Shown: piece by piece, positions 7,602 through 17,500 of the stretch
Numbering within the stretch: the first letter of the stretch is position 1
Layout of the letters: every line of letters begins with the position of its first letter
NCBI RefSeq assembly: GCF_007197885.1
Contig: NZ_VKKG01000006.1
Coordinates: forward strand, 1 to 64,000
Source of the DNA: Tessaracoccus rhinocerotis
Lineage (GTDB): Bacteria; Actinomycetota; Actinomycetes; Propionibacteriales; Propionibacteriaceae
Direction of reading: 5' to 3'
DNA length: 64,000 nucleotides
The notes under the pieces: generated by a model
What the model was told of the DNA's origin: nothing
Seen by the model: only the letters and a program-made list of their open reading frames with translations
Databases searched by the model: none
Program-made: the position numbers and the translations under genes

Positions 7602-10505
7602 ATGCAGGATCAAATGAGGCTGGACGGACCCCGCAGACCGGTCGGCTTGTTCGCGGCGCTGATGACCGGGGTGGCTGTGATCGTCGCCGCGATCGTCGGG
7701 CATCCTGCCTGGGACGAGATCGCACCCGCCACTGATCTGAACCCACCGAACACAGCACCCGCCGTGGCCGAGCTATTCCCTGACGCGGATCTTATCGCAG
7801 AACCGTTCGGCCGCGACCTGATCCTTGTGATGGATTCCTACCCGGACAACAGGCTGTTCGACCTGGACACGGTGATGGCCCAGGACGTACGGGAAGCGAC
7901 GGTGGACCAGGCCTGGGAGCGACGCTGGCAGGATTTCGACGGCCTGGGCGAAGTGGTCATCGTGGCAGATGTGATGCGGACCGCGGCCCTCACTCCACGC
8001 CGAGCAGTCTGTGAACCAGAGGTACCGTTCAACGTGGCCGGGGCCACCACCGCCGGCTATCGGTACAGCGGTGGGGCGTTCAGTGAGGCGTGCGCCCTCA
8101 TCTCGGTTGGGAGGCAACACCTCGCCATCAGGGTCTCCGCGGTGGGAGAGGACCACGCAGACCGCAGCCGCAACACCGTCGAGCAGTTCGTGGACCACGT
8201 GGCACCTCAACTGGCCCCGCTGGCCGACCTGCCCCACGTGACCTCGCTGACGCGCTCCAGAACTGTCATCATTCGGGCCGAATTCGTGGGTTTGCTGGCT
8301 CTCACGGCCATCACCGTGCTGGCCTCTCTCCTCGACCGTCGCCGCTGGCAGGGGCTGGCGTCCGGGCTGCTGCGCCAGGCACCGGACCCCGAACGTGTGG
8401 ATCTGGGACCAACGCGTCGCCACGTGTCCTCCACCATCACAGCACTGGCCCTGTGGCGCATCGCCCTGATCCTGTGGGCACACCGACTCACTTGCTCAGT
8501 TTCCCTGCTCAGCGGCACGTTGGCGACAATGGTGACGCTTGTGGTGGCGTACATCGTCGGCGTCGCTGTCGAACGCGCCGTGCTGACCCGCCTCTCACCG
8601 CTTAGGCGGGTGAAGCTCATCCGCGGCCCAGCGCGAATACCGGCACTCCTGGGAACGCTGGGCACTTTGGGGATCATCGCGAGTGCACTTGCCCTTGTGA
8701 CACTGGGCTTCACATTCTCCGGGTTCAGCGGTACCGCCGACGTAGCCACGTGGCAGATTCGTGGCTTCGCCATCGTGTCGCTGATGGGCGCCGTGTTGTT
8801 GCTCACCTGGGCACTACTCCCCACCGCCCTGGGCAGGCGGTTGGCGATGGCGATGATGCGCAACAAGACCATCGGTTCGGGACGTCCTGTACTGTTCCTG
8901 CGCACCTTCGGCGATGACCGCCTGAAGTTGCGGGTACGGCGCAGCGACCGTGTCGGGTTCCTCGACTCCATCGTGATGAAGCGCAGGGAGCGATTCGAAG
9001 AACTCATCACCGTGAACCTCGCCCGCTACGGCTCCCCGCTTGCGGTGGGGCGCCCCGGAGAGGTCCTGCCGCCAGGTCTTGGCGGACAGCGGGTGACGTA
9101 CTCCAACGACACCTGGCAAGCCGGCGTTGCCGGCCATGCCCAGAGTTCTGCCCTGATCTGCATGACCATCGGCAAGACTGCAGGCTTGAGCTGGGAGATG
9201 AACCTCGTTGCCAGCTCGGGAAACCTTCACAAAACCATCTTTCTGGTGCCACCGGTGAGGCCCTCGGAGCAAGTCCTCCGGCTGGCGTTGTTCGCGGACT
9301 CCTACGGCCTGCCGCGGGAAACCGTCCTGCCGGAGTCAACCGGAGACCGGGTGCTCGCCCTGTGCTGGCCGCTCGGTTGGGTGCGACCCATGGTGGTCAC
9401 GTCGGGCAGGACTGATGACCTGAGCTACGATCTGGCGCTGCAGCGCTGCGTGGAGGCACTGGATACCCCCGCCACACCGCCAGCCAGTCACCTTGAGCAG
9501 CCCCCGGCACTGCCCGCGTACCGCGACATGGGGTTGGCCTCGGCTCCCCCTGACACCATCTGGGATGCTGCACGTCGTTCACTGCCAAAGGTTTGGATGG
9601 CGAACGCACTGGTGAGCGCCATTGCCATCCCCTTCGCACTCCCGCTCCTGAACGGTGACCCCATCGGCTCGGAGGAGACCATGACGAAAGCCATCTCCCT
9701 CTCCAGCGGGTACACCGTGACGCAGTCCCTCGGAGGCAGCGGCTCCACCGCATACGGCGTGGTCAACAGCAACGCAATCGTGCGCGGCGACTTCGATACC
9801 GGGAGTGTCCTGGGGCTGGACCAGTCCGAGGATGGCATCGCCGTCGCCACGCTGACAGACGACGCCGTGTACTACGTCAACCTCGGTCTGGGAAGTGACG
9901 ACATCACCCTGACAGCCGTCAGCCTCACATCGGAGGAAAGGATCTGGCAGGTTCCGCTGCCCGCCAGGACAACCGAGCTGGTGGTGTCCGGGGACACCAT
10001 CATCGTGCCGCACTCCCAGGCAGCAGAACTGCAGATCTTCGGCCGGGCCGATGGCGCACTACGGAACACCCTCGAGTTGCCGTGCAGGCCGCGGGGAGCC
10101 GCGGCCCAGCGCTCGGTCATCTGGGTCACGTGTCCGCTGGACGGGCAACTGCTGCAAGTCGAGGGGGAAGAGATCACAAGCCATGACGTTCCACCCGGTG
10201 CGATCGACGCCCACCTGATCGGTGACGACATCCTGTATCTGGCGGTGCCGGCGGAGAGCCGTTTCGTGAACGCGGCCAACCCTGAGGGGCAGATCTTCCA
10301 CCGCAAGACGCTCCCGTTGGCCGCGTCCGGGATCGACTACCTCGTATCCGAAGGGGTGGACAGGGTATCGATCTTCGGTCCCGGGACAACCCTGAGGCGC
10401 AACACCCTCCCGAACATCCAGTCCCTGGCCCTGAACGCCGAGGGCAACATCCAGTACTCAAGCGGAAGTACATGGTTCCTGCTCTCGGTCGACGGGCAGT
10501 GGTGA
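7602..10505 (+). CDS. polytopic membrane protein with LRTFGDD cytosolic domain and external propeller
   Basis: The protein is 967 aa. Membrane helix 1 lies at about 14-33, followed by an external segment of about 190 residues. Five further helices come between about 226 and 405. A cytosolic domain follows (about 420-640), then a last helix (near 665-685) and a ~280-residue beta-rich tail that looks like a propeller (SEERIWQVPLP and DGALRNTLELP type repeats). The cytosolic domain has an LFLRTFGDD strand, PLAVGRPGEVLPPGLGG, a DTWQAGV segment and GLSWEMNLV. Conserved acidic residues on a Rossmann/TIR-like strand order suggest a TIR-like or nucleotide-binding fold; this is inference. The arrangement fits a sensor that reads an external ligand and signals inward. 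The first ATG is used; the ribosome site is weak. An alternate ATG lies four codons on. Confidence 0.65.
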   Translation: MQDQMRLDGPRRPVGLFAALMTGVAVIVAAIVGHPAWDEIAPATDLNPPNTAPAVAELFPDADLIAEPFGRDLILVMDSYPDNRLFDLDTVMAQDVREATVDQAWERRWQDFDGLGEVVIVADVMRTAALTPRRAVCEPEVPFNVAGATTAGYRYSGGAFSEACALISVGRQHLAIRVSAVGEDHADRSRNTVEQFVDHVAPQLAPLADLPHVTSLTRSRTVIIRAEFVGLLALTAITVLASLLDRRRWQGLASGLLRQAPDPERVDLGPTRRHVSSTITALALWRIALILWAHRLTCSVSLLSGTLATMVTLVVAYIVGVAVERAVLTRLSPLRRVKLIRGPARIPALLGTLGTLGIIASALALVTLGFTFSGFSGTADVATWQIRGFAIVSLMGAVLLLTWALLPTALGRRLAMAMMRNKTIGSGRPVLFLRTFGDDRLKLRVRRSDRVGFLDSIVMKRRERFEELITVNLARYGSPLAVGRPGEVLPPGLGGQRVTYSNDTWQAGVAGHAQSSALICMTIGKTAGLSWEMNLVASSGNLHKTIFLVPPVRPSEQVLRLALFADSYGLPRETVLPESTGDRVLALCWPLGWVRPMVVTSGRTDDLSYDLALQRCVEALDTPATPPASHLEQPPALPAYRDMGLASAPPDTIWDAARRSLPKVWMANALVSAIAIPFALPLLNGDPIGSEETMTKAISLSSGYTVTQSLGGSGSTAYGVVNSNAIVRGDFDTGSVLGLDQSEDGIAVATLTDDAVYYVNLGLGSDDITLTAVSLTSEERIWQVPLPARTTELVVSGDTIIVPHSQAAELQIFGRADGALRNTLELPCRPRGAAAQRSVIWVTCPLDGQLLQVEGEEITSHDVPPGAIDAHLIGDDILYLAVPAESRFVNAANPEGQIFHRKTLPLAASGIDYLVSEGVDRVSIFGPGTTLRRNTLPNIQSLALNAEGNIQYSSGSTWFLLSVDGQW

Positions 10506-10554
10506 CACAGAACACACGGGGTGGGCCCGAAACGCAAGCACTCCAGGAGGACGT

Positions 10555-10962
10555 ATGACAACGGAGATGACACCCGTGTGGCTGGCTGAACTTGGGCTTG
10601 TTGACCTCACACCGGAAGAGGCGCACGAACTGCTTGGCCTGGTCGCCGACCAACTGGAACTTCGGGTGGGCAATGACCTGTCCGAAGGAATGACCGACGA
10701 ACAGCTCGATGAGTTCGACTTGATCACCCAAGGTGACCCACCCACCATCAAGGCATGGGCCAGCAAAACGGGACTCACCGGGGAACTTGCGGCATCGGTC
10801 CGCAGGACAGACGGCATCCCGGGCCTTGACCTGGACCAGGAGGTTCGCGAATGGGCGACTGGAAAGTGGTTGGCCATCACCCGGCCTGACCACAAAGACG
10901 TGGTCAAGTCCGTGATGGATCAACTGGCCTCCGAGATCCGGGCTGCAGCCAAAGCCCGGTAA
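10555..10962 (+). CDS. DUF5663-like small acidic protein
   Basis: The protein is 135 aa, soluble and mostly helical. Its centre (LGLVADQLELRVGNDLSEG, then TDEQLDEFDLI) matches the pattern I know for DUF5663: an early Leu-rich helix, the ELRVG segment and a Glu/Phe helix. Near the C terminus ITRPDHKDVV corresponds to the family's PDY-type segment. The function of the family is unknown. AGGAGG lies four to five bases before the ATG. It is 49 bases after the LRTFGDD membrane gene and just before the HerA-like ATPase, so probably co-transcribed. Confidence 0.65.
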   Translation: MTTEMTPVWLAELGLVDLTPEEAHELLGLVADQLELRVGNDLSEGMTDEQLDEFDLITQGDPPTIKAWASKTGLTGELAASVRRTDGIPGLDLDQEVREWATGKWLAITRPDHKDVVKSVMDQLASEIRAAAKAR

Positions 10963-11018
10963 GCAGTAACCCGTCCGTCATGTGAGTACAGGCCGACTGC
11001 TGCGTGGGAGTGATGTGG

Positions 11019-13376
11019 ATGGGAACCGAGTCGATAGAGATCACCGAACTGCTCCGGAGCCCTGACGCAGGCATGACTGCGATGCTCTCGGTGCGACGAC
11101 TGGTCCATGCGGTGGCCGAATGGTCCCCCGACGTGGGGCTGGACGTCACGTTCGCCAGCCACGACAACCACCGGGTGCTGTTGTTCGCCAAGTACGGCGG
11201 CGAGCAGCCGGGGTGGGATTCGGACCTGGCGTGGGCGTTGGAGCACTCCGCCGCGGTCGGACCCACACGCGCAGAGGTCCCACCCGGTGACTCCCCCGAC
11301 TGGGGATCTGTGGTGGAGGTCCGCCCCACCCGTGCGGTCAAGCCATCGATCTCCGGTTTCATGGTCCCACCTTCGACCGACGACGATGACGACCCACTGG
11401 GCCCGGACAGGGTTGACCCCTTCCTCCGCAGACAGCTGACACGACTGCGCACCCCCTGGCCCATGTCGATGAACGACAGCCTTCACAGCACCGCCGAGTT
11501 GTTGGCCAGGCATCCCGAACTTATGATCCGGTTCCGGTTGTCGGCCGCGACAGCAGCCGAGACCGACATGCTCGCCACCACCATGCTGCGGACGTGGACC
11601 GGCGACGACGGTGAACTCTTCCCCTACCTGGGCACACCCATCCGCCTCCGTGCGCTTCTGGCGTCCACCACCGGGGACGTTCCGGCCCGCGCCAGAGCGC
11701 TGGCACGCCGCTGGGCCGTCGGCCTGACGGTGGCCCCCGTGCCACCCGACGAAGCCCCGTCAGCCTGGGACGGCGAGGTGGACAGCCTCTACGGAAGGAC
11801 CGAGCCCGAAGGGGTGGCACTCAGTCTGCTTCGGTTGCCGGCCACCGGCAACCGCCCGTTCCCGGGAATGCGAACGCGCCATCCGAAGACCAAACTGAGG
11901 CCCCTGGACCCGGTGCCCCCTGCCCCGCCCACCCCGATCCGGCTGGGCAAGGCAGTGACGGTGACCGACGACGAGGTTGACGTTGCCGTGGATGTCCAGG
12001 ACCTGCGGCGCCACCTCTACGTGGAGGGCCAGTCCGGTTCCGGAAAGTCCACACTCATCGCTGCGCTGGTGCATGAACTCATCGCCAAGGGCTACGGCTG
12101 CACCTTCCTGGACCCGCACGGCACCACCATCGACCTGATCCTGCGCGAACTCCCGGCCGACGCCGGCAGCAACTTCCTGGTCCGCCACCAGGACGCGGAG
12201 CACATCCCGCTGGACATCCTGACCGGGACCGTCGAGGAAACAGAGGTGGTGGTCGACGACTTCGCCGAGATGGTGCAGAACATGTACGACCGCGGGAACA
12301 CGGGGATCGTCGGCCCTCGCTGGAGGCGGTGGTTCAGCCTGCTCGCCCAGGCGACGCGTGCTGTCATGGGAGATGCCGCCTCCCTGGTGGCGGTCACCGA
12401 GATTGGTTCCGACGTCGCCCTGGTCAAGAATCTCGCGGAGGCCGTCCGCCCGCTGGACCGCATGCTGCACCAGACGCTCATGACGGAGATCGTCAACAAC
12501 CGCAGCCAGGAAGCGGGCGACATGCAGGCCTGGTGCGTCTCGAAGCTCAATCCCGTGATCCAGAGCCGCTACATGCGCGCCATCCTCGGCACCGGGTACG
12601 ACGCCGTCGACGTTACAGAACTGATGGACGATGGCCGGTCCTTGCTCGTCGACCTCGCCACACCAACGCTTGGCACCCAGTCCTCCCGGCTGCTGGGGGC
12701 ACTGTGGCTGCTGAAACACCAGATGGCAATGGGGCGCCGCAGGACGGATCGCCCGCACGTGATCATCGTGGATGAGGCGCACCTGTTCCAGTACGGGTCC
12801 CTCCCCAAGCTCCTGGCGGAGGGACGCAAGTTCGGGATCGGCGTGGTGGTGGCCACCCAGCACCTCAGCCAACTCCGGGAGGACCTGCAGGACTCCCTGG
12901 AGTCCAACGCTGGCAGCTTCATCTCGTTGGGCACCGGCCTCAAGGACGCCCAGCGGGCCTCGCTGCGCCTGGACGGCTGGCCCGTCGAGGAACTGGTGCG
13001 CCTGCCCAGCCTGACGGGTGCGGCCACCCTGTCCCGCGACGGCACCCGCACCGAGCCGTTCAGCCTCCGGGTGGACCACCATGACGTCATCGCGGCACTT
13101 GGCATCCGGGACAGCAAGGTGAGCCAGCAGGTCGCCCTTGACATGGACTCGTTCTCACGAAGGCGGCTGCGGGAGCCATACCAGACACATCCCATCTACG
13201 ACGCCGCGAGGATCAACGCATTCCTCAGCTCGGCCGCACGTCCATCCAGTACACCGCGCCCAACCGGCGCGAACAGCAGTTTCATACAGGACTGGCTGGC
13301 CAAGCGTGCCGAGATGCGAGCCGGTGGCATTCCACCCGGGCCCGTGTCCCAGGCTTCGGTTCTCGAGGTGGAGTAG
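11019..13376 (+). CDS. HerA/FtsK-like (DUF87-type) P-loop ATPase
   Basis: The protein is about 785 aa. The N-terminal 300 residues lack recognisable motifs. The ATPase core has VEGQSGSGKSTLI (Walker A, near residue 340), a following FLDPHGTTID strand, HVIIVDEAHLFQ (Walker B with catalytic Glu, near 580) and VVVATQHLSQL (sensor). An arginine-containing tail follows. This matches the HerA/VirB4 superfamily of DNA-translocating or conjugation-type ATPases. HerA-like pumps pair with nucleases, SIR2 or DUF4297 in several defence systems; here the neighbours are a membrane sensor and a TIR protein. Starts at 11004 (GTG), 11013 (ATG) and 11019 (ATG) share the frame. I choose 11019 because GGGAG lies eight bases upstream. 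Confidence 0.8.
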   Translation: MGTESIEITELLRSPDAGMTAMLSVRRLVHAVAEWSPDVGLDVTFASHDNHRVLLFAKYGGEQPGWDSDLAWALEHSAAVGPTRAEVPPGDSPDWGSVVEVRPTRAVKPSISGFMVPPSTDDDDDPLGPDRVDPFLRRQLTRLRTPWPMSMNDSLHSTAELLARHPELMIRFRLSAATAAETDMLATTMLRTWTGDDGELFPYLGTPIRLRALLASTTGDVPARARALARRWAVGLTVAPVPPDEAPSAWDGEVDSLYGRTEPEGVALSLLRLPATGNRPFPGMRTRHPKTKLRPLDPVPPAPPTPIRLGKAVTVTDDEVDVAVDVQDLRRHLYVEGQSGSGKSTLIAALVHELIAKGYGCTFLDPHGTTIDLILRELPADAGSNFLVRHQDAEHIPLDILTGTVEETEVVVDDFAEMVQNMYDRGNTGIVGPRWRRWFSLLAQATRAVMGDAASLVAVTEIGSDVALVKNLAEAVRPLDRMLHQTLMTEIVNNRSQEAGDMQAWCVSKLNPVIQSRYMRAILGTGYDAVDVTELMDDGRSLLVDLATPTLGTQSSRLLGALWLLKHQMAMGRRRTDRPHVIIVDEAHLFQYGSLPKLLAEGRKFGIGVVVATQHLSQLREDLQDSLESNAGSFISLGTGLKDAQRASLRLDGWPVEELVRLPSLTGAATLSRDGTRTEPFSLRVDHHDVIAALGIRDSKVSQQVALDMDSFSRRRLREPYQTHPIYDAARINAFLSSAARPSSTPRPTGANSSFIQDWLAKRAEMRAGGIPPGPVSQASVLEVE

Positions 13377-13430
13377 GGGCTGGATCGCATGCGTCATCCT
13401 CGTCCGCCATGCACAACTGAAGGGAGACAG

Positions 13431-14552
13431 ATGGCATCGACTGCCGTACCGACTGTCAGCGGAAAGTGTCTCAGCAGTATTCGGGCTCGATGGCTGATCA
13501 GCGGTTTCTTAGCACTCTCAATGGTCCTCACAGCAGGATGCCATGAAGAGACCGGGCCGCAGCGTGCCGACTTTGGTCTCGCAAGTATGGACGACGGGCT
13601 CGCACGGCTTTTCGCCGACGGTTCGGTCACCCCGGTGGAAGTGGAGGGGAAAGGTGTCGACGGAGCCTCCGAGGTGGCTTGGCGGGCTGACGGGTCAGCG
13701 GTCATCCTCGCGGAAGGTCGGCTCATCGCGGTAGAGCGAACAGGCGCCTGGGCCGGGGCGAATTGCGTCGCCTGCTTGGGCTTGGTCACAACCTCTGACG
13801 GAGTCGTGACATCTCAGCCGGTCATGTCGGGATTCGAACTGGTCATGTTCGGGGATGAACTGACTGAGGTTTCCAGAGTGCCAGCGCGGCTGTCGTCACG
13901 CCGGGTCCCCATTCAGGGAATCACCGACGCAGCAGAGCCTGAGGTCATCGGTGTGGACCCCTGGGGAAGGATCGTTGTGAATTACCTGTCCCGCGATGCA
14001 TCGTACCGGGGTGGTCCCTCGACATTGGCGCTGCACGGAACCGACGGTTCCATCCTGAATGAGGTGCAGTTGAAAGGAGTTCCGATCGAGCTCTTGCAGG
14101 ATCCAAGCGGGTACCGGCTTGCCGTGGCAAGCCACTCATCTGGAGGGGTTTGCCTTTTCGAGGCGGGCCTAAGTGTGGTGGAGTTCAGATCAGACAAGAT
14201 GCTGGTCCAGCCCGTGAAACAACTCCCGGACCCGAACCAATTCTCCACCTCAGTCTCTCAGCTTTCCATGGACGAAACTGACTTGGTTGCCTGGGTCCAA
14301 CTGCAGCCGATCACCGGCGCGGGGGGCTGTAGCCCGGACGAGATCTCTGTAACCGGTCTCCGCATCGTCCCGGGCCCCACCACGGTTCTTGAGGCCGACC
14401 CTGACCCAGGTCCGGTTCCAATCGGATCCCTGGGGCGGAATTGTGAGGCAAAAGTTTTGCGGGACCCAATTTCCGGCACCTTTTGGCTTGATGGCAAGCC
14501 ACTGCCCGCGTCGGGTATCAGGCTGCCCAGAGAGGGAGGTTGCGATGGCTGA
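13431..14552 (+). CDS. secreted lipoprotein, beta-rich
   Basis: The protein is 373 aa. A basic N terminus and hydrophobic stretch end at LTAGC, a lipobox, so the mature protein is lipid-anchored on the outer face. The rest has propeller-like strands and short repeats (for example VAWRADGSAVILAEGR). No catalytic motif is seen. The ATG at 13431 has AAGGGAG four bases upstream; an earlier ATG at 13389 would add residues before the signal peptide and is less likely. Its 3' end overlaps the TIR-membrane gene by eight bases, so the two are probably translated together. It may be the ligand-binding partner of that receptor. Base composition is lower in GC than the flanking housekeeping region. Confidence 0.7.
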   Translation: MASTAVPTVSGKCLSSIRARWLISGFLALSMVLTAGCHEETGPQRADFGLASMDDGLARLFADGSVTPVEVEGKGVDGASEVAWRADGSAVILAEGRLIAVERTGAWAGANCVACLGLVTTSDGVVTSQPVMSGFELVMFGDELTEVSRVPARLSSRRVPIQGITDAAEPEVIGVDPWGRIVVNYLSRDASYRGGPSTLALHGTDGSILNEVQLKGVPIELLQDPSGYRLAVASHSSGGVCLFEAGLSVVEFRSDKMLVQPVKQLPDPNQFSTSVSQLSMDETDLVAWVQLQPITGAGGCSPDEISVTGLRIVPGPTTVLEADPDPGPVPIGSLGRNCEAKVLRDPISGTFWLDGKPLPASGIRLPREGGCDG

Positions 14553-17500
14553 CTTGAACTACGACGCGTTCATCTCGTATCGCTCGACAAAGAAGCACGT
14601 GGCACGCGCATTGAAGAATGGGATGGACAGGCTGGCAAAGGCCCATCATCCTGAACGACAGTTCCGCGTGTTCCTGGATGAGGCATCACTTCTGGTAGGA
14701 AACCTGTCGGCAGAGATCCAAACCGCGCTCGATCGCAGTCGCTGCATGGTAGTGCTCCTGTCCAAGGACGTCACTGAGTCCACTTGGGTGGACATGGAGA
14801 TCGAGTACTGGCTTGCCCACGGGGGAGCAGTGGACCGACTGTTCCTGGCCCGGACCGACGACGTCAATCTTGATTGGCGAGGTGATGGTTGGCAATCCCC
14901 AGAAGCACTTCCCCCCACCCTACGCACGCTCTTCAAGTCTGAACAGAAATGGTTGAACCTGACCGACGGCAAGAGCGCAACGGCCCGTGGTGACCAAGCT
15001 CGGCTTTATGCCGCAATCATCGACACCCCCCTGGAATCACTCCTGCTGGACGAGGCGGCACTGGAGCGTCGCCGCAAGGCCATCACTGTCGGCATCGCTG
15101 CGGTCATGGCAGTCCTCCTTGTTGCATCGGTGGGCCTAGGCTGGTGGGCCCTCGCAAGCCGCAACACCGCCCAGACCGCTGCAGCGGAGGCGCAGGCGGA
15201 GGCGCTAGCCGCTCAAGCCGTGATGGCAGCACCGAAGTCTCCCGTCCGAGCTGCGAGCCTCGCTCTCTCCGCCGCTGAACTATCGGACTCCGCTTCGGTT
15301 CAATCGGCCCTTCTGGCCGTCGGTTCGCAATCAGGGCACATTCTGCACACTGTGCCAGCCCCGGAAGGCCAACTAGTCGCGAAGGCCATGGCGCCTGACG
15401 ACTCGACGTTTGTAACCATCAGCCGTCCTGGCGAGGAACCGCTGTTGACTGTGTACGACACGATTAGCGGTGAGGTCACTGCAACGGCTGACCTTGAACG
15501 ATACACCGACGACGTCATGCTCGTGGATAGCTCCACCCTTTTGTTGTGCTCCCCCGCGACCGGGTCATGGATCGCACAAGTGCTGGGCACGACTGTTGAG
15601 CTCAGGGAGCTCGTCCAAGCTGATCTCGGATTTGACCCTGAGTTCCCCGAAGGGGTGCTCGGTGGCTGCCGGATGGAACGGGTACATGACGGGGTTCTGA
15701 TGGCCTCGCGCAGCGGAACCACCGGATACGCCATTCATCACGTCACTGCAAGCGGTGGAGCACGGCTAATCGGCGAATCAGACGAGTATCTGGAAGCTTG
15801 GAACCTCCACCCGGGTGGCGACGGCGACCGAGTTCTGGTGACCACCTGGGACAGCGCCTACACGATCTCGACCAGGGGGGAGCCAGGACTTTCCCCGCTC
15901 GATGGCCTGTCGGTGGACTTCTTCTCCCTGAGGGTTATTGACACCGACTCCGAGGGCTCCTTCCTCATCAGCTCCACCGATGACAAGACAAGTTGGTACA
16001 TCCTGCGGCGTAACGGGCACAGCTACGAGGTAGAGCCCGTCCCCACTGCAGGGTCGGTACATGCCGTGGCGGCCCAGCACGTTAACGGGCGTATCGCGGG
16101 GTTCGTGACCTTGGATGAGAACAGCGAGGTCACGGATGAACTCCAGAATGCATCGGGTCGGGTGGGAAACGCCCGCGGCGGCGATGGGACGTGGCGTCAG
16201 TACAGTCCAACGCTGGTGAGAGTTTCGTCGGATTATTCCAAAGAGTTCTCCAAGTACGTGGCTGTATTCGGTTCTTCGGCCTTCGTTCTTGATTTCACTC
16301 CGCAGTTCCCGCTCGGTGACGGATGGCTCACCATGGAGTCTGGATGGGTGATTCATCCTATCGGAATCTCACTAGGCAATCCTGACGTAATGGGCGCTGA
16401 CCCAATCCTTGCGTCGTGCGAAACCAATGTCCTTCTCCGCACAACCGGAAATAGCGGCCCCATCCTTGTCGTCGAGGACGGCTCATACGAGGTGCTGGAG
16501 GATGACACGTGGAACGAATTCGATGCTGAGTGTCGTCTGGTGACCTCGTCGCCGTCATTCTCCATCCGTGACAGGCGGGGCGATGAGACAGTGCTCAAGT
16601 CAGTCACGGATTTCGGGGACCTGCTGCTTGGCTCTGATCACTCGGTGTCGTTCAACGGGGAAGCTCCCCTCGAGATCTACTCACATGCCGAGCTCGATGC
16701 ACCGTGGAGGGTACGTGCGGACTCACGTGGAGGCGCGGCCACCCTCAACTCCGACTCGAATGGGGTCCTTAGTTTCTCGGATCGGGCGCTGTTTCTGCAG
16801 GGTGGGCATCCGATTGCAGAAGTCGAACTCAAGTCCGGACAGACGATCGCGGCAGTTGCGCCGAATGGCCACGCCGTGGTGCTCAGCGACGAGGACGGAA
16901 CTATCATTCCTGAGATCCTCACCCCATTGGGGTCCGAATCTCTCATGCACTGCACAGACCCCGACCAGTTCCACACACCCCGGTTCGTACCGCCGCCAGG
17001 CTTCGCGACCGATAGATCTCTGGCTACTGAACCTGTTCTTGTGATGCGCAACTCGCAGGATCATGACTACGTGAACTGCTTCACCGGGGAAAGTTGGGTT
17101 GGGTTGGATCCTGAATCCTTGAGCGAGTACGAGATCACTACATCTGGCGGGCGAGTCGTGGTGCAGGACCGTACGGACTCCAGTCTCAGGCTGGTGACTT
17201 GGGTCGGACAGGATAACCCCCGTGTCACCACCGTCGCACAGGAGAACTTCGAACGGTACTCATGGTCGGAGGATGGCAACTGGTTCGTCACCGCGGTTCA
17301 TGACCAACCGACCGTAACCATCAGTCGGACCGGCGGTGACAAGGTCACTGAATCGCGCATTCTGGATGCCGGGCTCGGTAGTGGTCTCATGGTGCAGTTT
17401 CTCACCGACAAGGGGCTTCTCGTCATCATGAACCCCGCCGGGGAGTTCATCCTGGTAGACGCAGCCACGGGTTTCGAGTTGGGACGCGGTGTCACGGGAG

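Noticed and set aside
11760-13082. A 440-codon minus-strand frame opposite the HerA-like ATPase
   Set aside because: The plus strand carries Walker A and B motifs; the minus frame has a shadow composition and no motifs.
14389-14544. A longer start of the TIR receptor at 14389
   Set aside because: The added residues lie in the end of the lipoprotein gene, and the ATG at 14545 has a strong ribosome site.
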